64,000 nucleotides of DNA from Aeromonas media (GTDB lineage: Bacteria > Pseudomonadota > Gammaproteobacteria > Enterobacterales > Aeromonadaceae), in assembly GCF_000819985.1 (NCBI RefSeq), contig NZ_CDBZ01000209.1, positions 1 to 64,000 on the forward strand, written 5' to 3'. The notes beneath the pieces were generated by a model, which worked only from the letters and a program-made list of their open reading frames with translations, did not search any database and was not told the origin of the DNA. Positions 60,797-64,000 of the stretch are shown piece by piece. The translations under genes were made by a program, and so were the position numbers. The stretch's first letter is position 1. Every line of letters begins with the position of its first letter.

Positions 60797-60919
60797 TTAA
60801 TGAAATGTCAACCACATAGGTTGTGGCAATTCACTGCGTTGTTGATCACGGACAATTAAGTTGGAAACCGTGATATTGCAGTTGGAAACTCAACGGCCCT
60901 GCAACAGCAGGGCCTTTTT
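60797..60919 (+). ncRNA. Candidate small RNA, about 120 nt
   Basis: TTGCTA (60762-60767) and TTATAT/TATATA (60785-60791) form a plausible promoter with 17-18 base spacing. The transcript would contain CAACC-ACATA-GGTTG (60809-60823), a 7-bp stem ATCACGG / CCGTGAT (60845-60851 with 60868-60874), and an intrinsic terminator with perfect 8-bp stem GGCCCTGC-AACA-GCAGGGCC (60895-60914) followed by TTTTTATTTTTT. No open frame with a ribosome site is inside. No known RNA family is recognised. Confidence 0.45.
60895..60919 (+). terminator. Intrinsic terminator upstream of the restriction-modification genes
   Basis: GGCCCTGC-AACA-GCAGGGCC is followed by five T, then ATTTTTT. No protein gene ends before it on the plus strand. 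Confidence 0.85.
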
Positions 60920-60935
60920 ATTTTTTGCGGTGATT

Positions 60936-60954
60936 AACTGTAATTAAATTACAA
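60936..60954. repeat. 19-bp palindromic element, copy 2
   Basis: AACTGTAATTAAATTACAA is identical to the minus strand at 7138-7156. Here it lies 150 bases before the start chosen for the half-length specificity protein, so it may be an operator for the restriction-modification operon. Confidence 0.6.
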
Positions 60955-61104
60955 AAAGATCTCTGTTGGATCTTTCAGGCTGGTCAAGGTCTACCTCTTG
61001 CCAATGGTACACACATAAGCATCATCGTCACTGATGCAAAAAAAGATACAGTGGTATTGACGCAGCAGTGTCATATGCGACACACTGTAACTGCATCATT
61101 AACG

Positions 61105-61710
61105 ATGAAGAGATTTTTTGTGAAGCTGAACCAAATTGCCACCATCAGTGCTGGGCACCCCTATCGCGGCAAGATCCCGGAGATCGATTCCGGCATCATG
61201 GCCGTGGTGCAGATGAGAGATGCCTCGCCAGAAGGGGGGGTTGACTGGTCTGCCTGCCTTCGTTCTGAGCCTACCAGCAAGAAGGAGCCTGATTGGCTGC
61301 AAACCGGCGATATCCTGGTGGCGGCCCGTGGCAGCACTAACTATGCCGTGCTGGTCGATACCGGGCTTGCACCATTGCCCGCCGTAGCCGCCCCTCACTT
61401 CTATGTGGTGCGGTTGCATAGCGAGGCACTCAGTCCCGAATTTCTGGCATGGCAGCTCAATCAGTCCCCTTGTCAGCGCTACTTCGAGCTTCACGCCGAA
61501 GGCAGCGCGGCAAAAAGTATTCGCCGTCAGGTGTTGGAGGAGGCCCCTATCGGTATCCCATCTCTTGCGAGACAGGCCGCCATCATGAAGCTGGCCCACA
61601 GCCTGCGTGAAGAACGAAATCTGATGCAACAACTGCAACGTAACGGCGAGCAGATGATGCAGGCCATCGCTGCTAGCCTGCTCGAACAATCCGATCAGCT
61701 AGCGAAATAG
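61105..61710 (+). CDS. Half-length type I specificity-like protein (one target-recognition domain)
   Basis: The 201-residue product has one recognition domain of the HsdS type (VKLNQIATISAGHPYRGKIPE, with DWLQTGDILVAARGSTNYAVLV in the middle and HAEGSAAKSIRRQVLEEAPIGIPSLARQ at its end). One long helix with heptad-like spacing follows (AAIMKLAHSLREERNLMQQLQRNGEQMMQAIAASLLEQ). A full HsdS has two of each; half subunits can act as dimers. No good ribosome site is seen; GTG at 61051 and ATG at 61075 are alternatives. It precedes hsdM by 50 bases in the same direction. Confidence 0.75.
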   Translation: MKRFFVKLNQIATISAGHPYRGKIPEIDSGIMAVVQMRDASPEGGVDWSACLRSEPTSKKEPDWLQTGDILVAARGSTNYAVLVDTGLAPLPAVAAPHFYVVRLHSEALSPEFLAWQLNQSPCQRYFELHAEGSAAKSIRRQVLEEAPIGIPSLARQAAIMKLAHSLREERNLMQQLQRNGEQMMQAIAASLLEQSDQLAK

Positions 61711-61760
61711 TTTCGTTGAGCAGCCCATTTTTCCAAGAAATACCCAAGGAATTGTGACTT

Positions 61761-63299
61761 ATGACTACCTCGATAAACCAGGACGATATCAACAAGGCCC
61801 TCTGGTCTGCCTGCGATACCTTCCGTGGCACTGTCAGCCCTGATACCTATAAAGATTTCGTGCTCACCATGCTGTTCCTGAAATACATCTCCGATGTCTG
61901 GCAGGATCACTACGATGGCTACAAGGCTGAATATGGCGATGAGCCGGAGCTCATTGAAGAGATGCTCAAAAACGAGCGTTTCGTGTTGCCCAAACAGGCC
62001 AGTTTCTACAGCCTGTTCGAGCGTCGTCACGAGCCGGGCAACGGCGAGCGGATCGATCAGGCGCTGCATGCCATCGAAGAGGCCAATGGCACCAAGCTCA
62101 AAGACGCGGGTAAGAGCGTGTTTCAGGACATCAGCTTCAACACCGACCGCCTCGGCGAAGAGAAGCAGAAGAACACCATACTGCGCCATCTGATGGAAGA
62201 CTTTGCCAAGGATGAGCTCAACCTCAAGCCCAGCCGGGTCGGCACCCTGGATGTGATCGGCAACGCCTATGAGTATCTCATCAAAAACTTCGCCGCCAGC
62301 GGCGGCCAGAAGGCGGGGGAGTTCTATACCCCGCCCGAAGTTTCCGATCTTATCGCCGAGTTGCTGGAGCCGATGCCGGGCGACACCATCTGCGATCCGG
62401 CCTGTGGCTCGGGGTCGCTGTTGATGAAGTGCGGCCGCAAGGTGGTGGCAAACCATGGCGAGAAGCACTACGCCCTCTACGGTCAGGAGGCTATTGGCTC
62501 TACCTGGTCGCTGGCCAAGATGAACATGTTCCTGCACGGGGAAGACAACCACAAGATCGAGTGGGGCGACACCATCCGCAACCCCAAGCTGCTCGATAAA
62601 AACGGCGATCTGATGCGCTTTGATATCGTGACCGCCAACCCGCCATTTTCGCTGGATAAATGGGGTTATGAGGAAGCGGGAAATGATAAGTTCGGTCGCT
62701 TCAAGCGCGGGCTTCCACCCAAGACCAAGGGGGATTATGCCTTTATCCTCCATATGATTGAGACCCTCAAACCCAAGAGTGGCCGCATGGGGGTGGTGGT
62801 GCCTCACGGCGTGCTGTTCCGAGGTTCCAGCGAGGGGAAAATTCGCCAGCAGTTGATCGACGAGAACCTGCTCGATGCGGTGATCGGCCTGCCGGAGAAG
62901 CTCTTCTACGGCACCGGCATCCCCGCCGCCATCCTGATCTTTAAAAAGCAGAAGGTGGACGACAATGTGCTGTTTATCGACGCCAGCCGCGAGTTTAAGG
63001 CGGGTAAAAACCAGAACCTGCTAAGCGCGGACAATATCGCCAAGATAGTCAAAACCTATCGCAATGGCGGCAATGTCGATAAATATGCCTATCTTGCCTC
63101 GCTGAAAGAGATCAAGGAGAACGACTACAACCTCAATATCCCCCGTTATGTAGATACCTTCGAAGAAGAGGAGGAGATCGATCTGCTGGCGGTGCGGGCC
63201 GAGCGGGAGCAGCTGAAAGCCCAGCTGACCGAGCTGGAAAGCGAGATGGCCAAGTATCTGGAGGAGCTGGGATACTGCTCACAAGGTGGTTTGAAATGA
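61761..63299 (+). CDS. hsdM: Type I DNA methyltransferase subunit HsdM
   Basis: The 512-residue N6-adenine methyltransferase has the helical N-terminal domain (INKALWSACDTFRGTVSPDTYKDFVLTMLFLKYISDVW). SAM motif I is DPACGSGSLL near residue 214 and the catalytic motif IV is NPPFSLDKWG near residue 293. The C-terminal helices contact HsdS. Its stop overlaps the following hsdS by ATGA. No HsdR is within the window; it may lie beyond the right edge. Confidence 0.95.
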   Translation: MTTSINQDDINKALWSACDTFRGTVSPDTYKDFVLTMLFLKYISDVWQDHYDGYKAEYGDEPELIEEMLKNERFVLPKQASFYSLFERRHEPGNGERIDQALHAIEEANGTKLKDAGKSVFQDISFNTDRLGEEKQKNTILRHLMEDFAKDELNLKPSRVGTLDVIGNAYEYLIKNFAASGGQKAGEFYTPPEVSDLIAELLEPMPGDTICDPACGSGSLLMKCGRKVVANHGEKHYALYGQEAIGSTWSLAKMNMFLHGEDNHKIEWGDTIRNPKLLDKNGDLMRFDIVTANPPFSLDKWGYEEAGNDKFGRFKRGLPPKTKGDYAFILHMIETLKPKSGRMGVVVPHGVLFRGSSEGKIRQQLIDENLLDAVIGLPEKLFYGTGIPAAILIFKKQKVDDNVLFIDASREFKAGKNQNLLSADNIAKIVKTYRNGGNVDKYAYLASLKEIKENDYNLNIPRYVDTFEEEEEIDLLAVRAEREQLKAQLTELESEMAKYLEELGYCSQGGLK

Positions 63300-64000
63300 A
63301 ACTTCCAGATAGCTGGCACAAAAGCCCTCTGGGCGAATTATTCAAAAAAATTGTAGTAGGATACGTTGGTAATGTTAACGATCATTACTGTGATGCGTCG
63401 AGGGGAGTTCCATTTTATCGAACGCTTAATATTCGAGATGGTTACTTTCGTCATGATGAAATTCGTCATGTCACAAAAGAATTCAATGATAAGAATAAAA
63501 AATCACAAATTGAAAATGATGACATAGTGATTGCAAGAGTTGGTGCCAATCTTGGTATGGTCTGCAAGGTAAGCGGCCTTAACGGTATGGCAAACATGGC
63601 GAATGCCATCATTATAAAGAACAAGTCAGCGAAAAATGCCAGCTCTGACTTCTATACATATTTCCTTCTTTCTCCATATGGGAAATCACAGATATATGCG
63701 GGGGCCGCAGGTGGCGCTCAAGGTGTATTCAACACAAAACTAACTCAAGAAATTAGTGTTCCGGTTCCGCCACTCCCCGAACAAAAGAAAATCGCCCAAA
63801 TCCTCTCTACTTGGGACAAGGCTATCACTACCACCGAGCAACTGCTGGCCAATAGCCAGCAGCAGAAAAAGGCGCTGATGCAGCAACTGCTCACCGGAAA
63901 AAAACGCCTGCTGGATAGCAATGGGATGAGGTTTAGTGGGGAGTGGAAGTCGTACCATTTGTCTCATGTGGCTGTAATTGTGATGGGCTCATCACCTAAA
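63296..64000 (+). CDS. hsdS: Type I specificity subunit HsdS (runs off the window)
   Basis: 235 residues are visible. The first recognition domain covers about residues 1-155 (MKLPDSWHKSPLGELFKKIV ... LTQEISVPVPPLPEQKKIAQIL). The conserved central helix follows (STWDKAITTTEQLLANSQQQKKALMQQLLTGKKRLL). A second domain begins at residue 212 (GEWKSYHLSHVAVIVMG). The bases for the first domain (63300-63760) are clearly more AT-rich than hsdM and the conserved helix, which suggests domain exchange. It overlaps hsdM by ATGA. The 3' end is outside the window. Confidence 0.92.
   Translation, partial: MKLPDSWHKSPLGELFKKIVVGYVGNVNDHYCDASRGVPFYRTLNIRDGYFRHDEIRHVTKEFNDKNKKSQIENDDIVIARVGANLGMVCKVSGLNGMANMANAIIIKNKSAKNASSDFYTYFLLSPYGKSQIYAGAAGGAQGVFNTKLTQEISVPVPPLPEQKKIAQILSTWDKAITTTEQLLANSQQQKKALMQQLLTGKKRLLDSNGMRFSGEWKSYHLSHVAVIVMGSSPK

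Larger units (their letters stand above)
60098..61104. other. Gene-free junction of about 1 kb between core and restriction-modification island
   Basis: No convincing protein gene was found; short frames of 80-120 codons on both strands lack ribosome sites and family features. From left to right the stretch holds the control region of the stator pair, a terminator plus tRNA-Ser end (60423-60474), five short palindromes (60480-60561), a second terminator plus longer tRNA-Ser end (60605-60669), a candidate small RNA (60797-60919) and a 19-bp palindromic element (60936-60954). Base composition turns AT-rich after 60690. Confidence 0.7.

Overview
The window is chromosomal DNA from a GC-rich gammaproteobacterium. 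Gene content and order fit Aeromonas best. The order queA-tgt-yajC-secD-secF, the isc-hsc-fdx cluster followed by pepB, the block ndk-rlmN-pilF-rodZ-ispG-hisS-yfgM-bamB-der-yfgJ, a nuo operon with fused nuoCD, and a stator pair of the MotA/MotB superfamily together point there. The genus is an inference from synteny and protein resemblance; no search was run.

Layout. Positions 1-780 are relatively AT-rich accessory DNA. They hold the last codons of one gene and a gene remnant whose product carries a PD-(D/E)xK nuclease-like pattern. Positions 900-4200 hold small accessory functions: a VOC-fold protein, a SAM methyltransferase, a short secreted protein and an MFS transporter. Positions 4200-7600 hold ahpF and ahpC with a candidate OxyR site, a 640-bp gene-free stretch with a likely CRP-controlled small RNA, and a CBS-domain protein. 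Positions 7.9-13.5 kb hold queuosine and Sec genes, followed by a rhodanese and nlpI. Positions 15-17.6 kb hold ubiV, ubiU and ubiT for oxygen-independent ubiquinone synthesis. Positions 18.1-24.4 kb hold trmJ and the ISC iron-sulfur operon behind a textbook IscR site. Two tandem PepB-type aminopeptidases follow, then the ndk-to-yfgJ block, mltF and purL.

Positions 43.2-58.2 kb hold the complete 13-gene nuo operon (nuoA to nuoN, nuoCD fused) on the minus strand, with a Fur-box-like palindrome upstream. A MotA/MotB-type pair follows. The core ends near 60.1 kb. From there to 61.1 kb lies a gene-free junction with two copies of a terminator plus tRNA-Ser 3' end, a run of short palindromes and a second candidate small RNA. 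From 61.1 kb to the end is a type I restriction-modification locus: a half-length specificity-like protein, HsdM, and a second HsdS cut by the window edge.

The genes link up in three ways. The ISC system supplies clusters to the many Fe-S proteins encoded here (IspG, RlmN, UbiU/V, NuoB/E/F/G/I). Complex I uses the quinone pool fed by UbiUVT and builds the ion gradient that stators and transporters spend. The two accessory ends look like defence-related or island DNA. The most interesting unexplained signals are the two candidate small RNAs, the 19-bp palindromic element shared between 7.1 kb and 60.9 kb, and the tRNA-Ser-derived junction.
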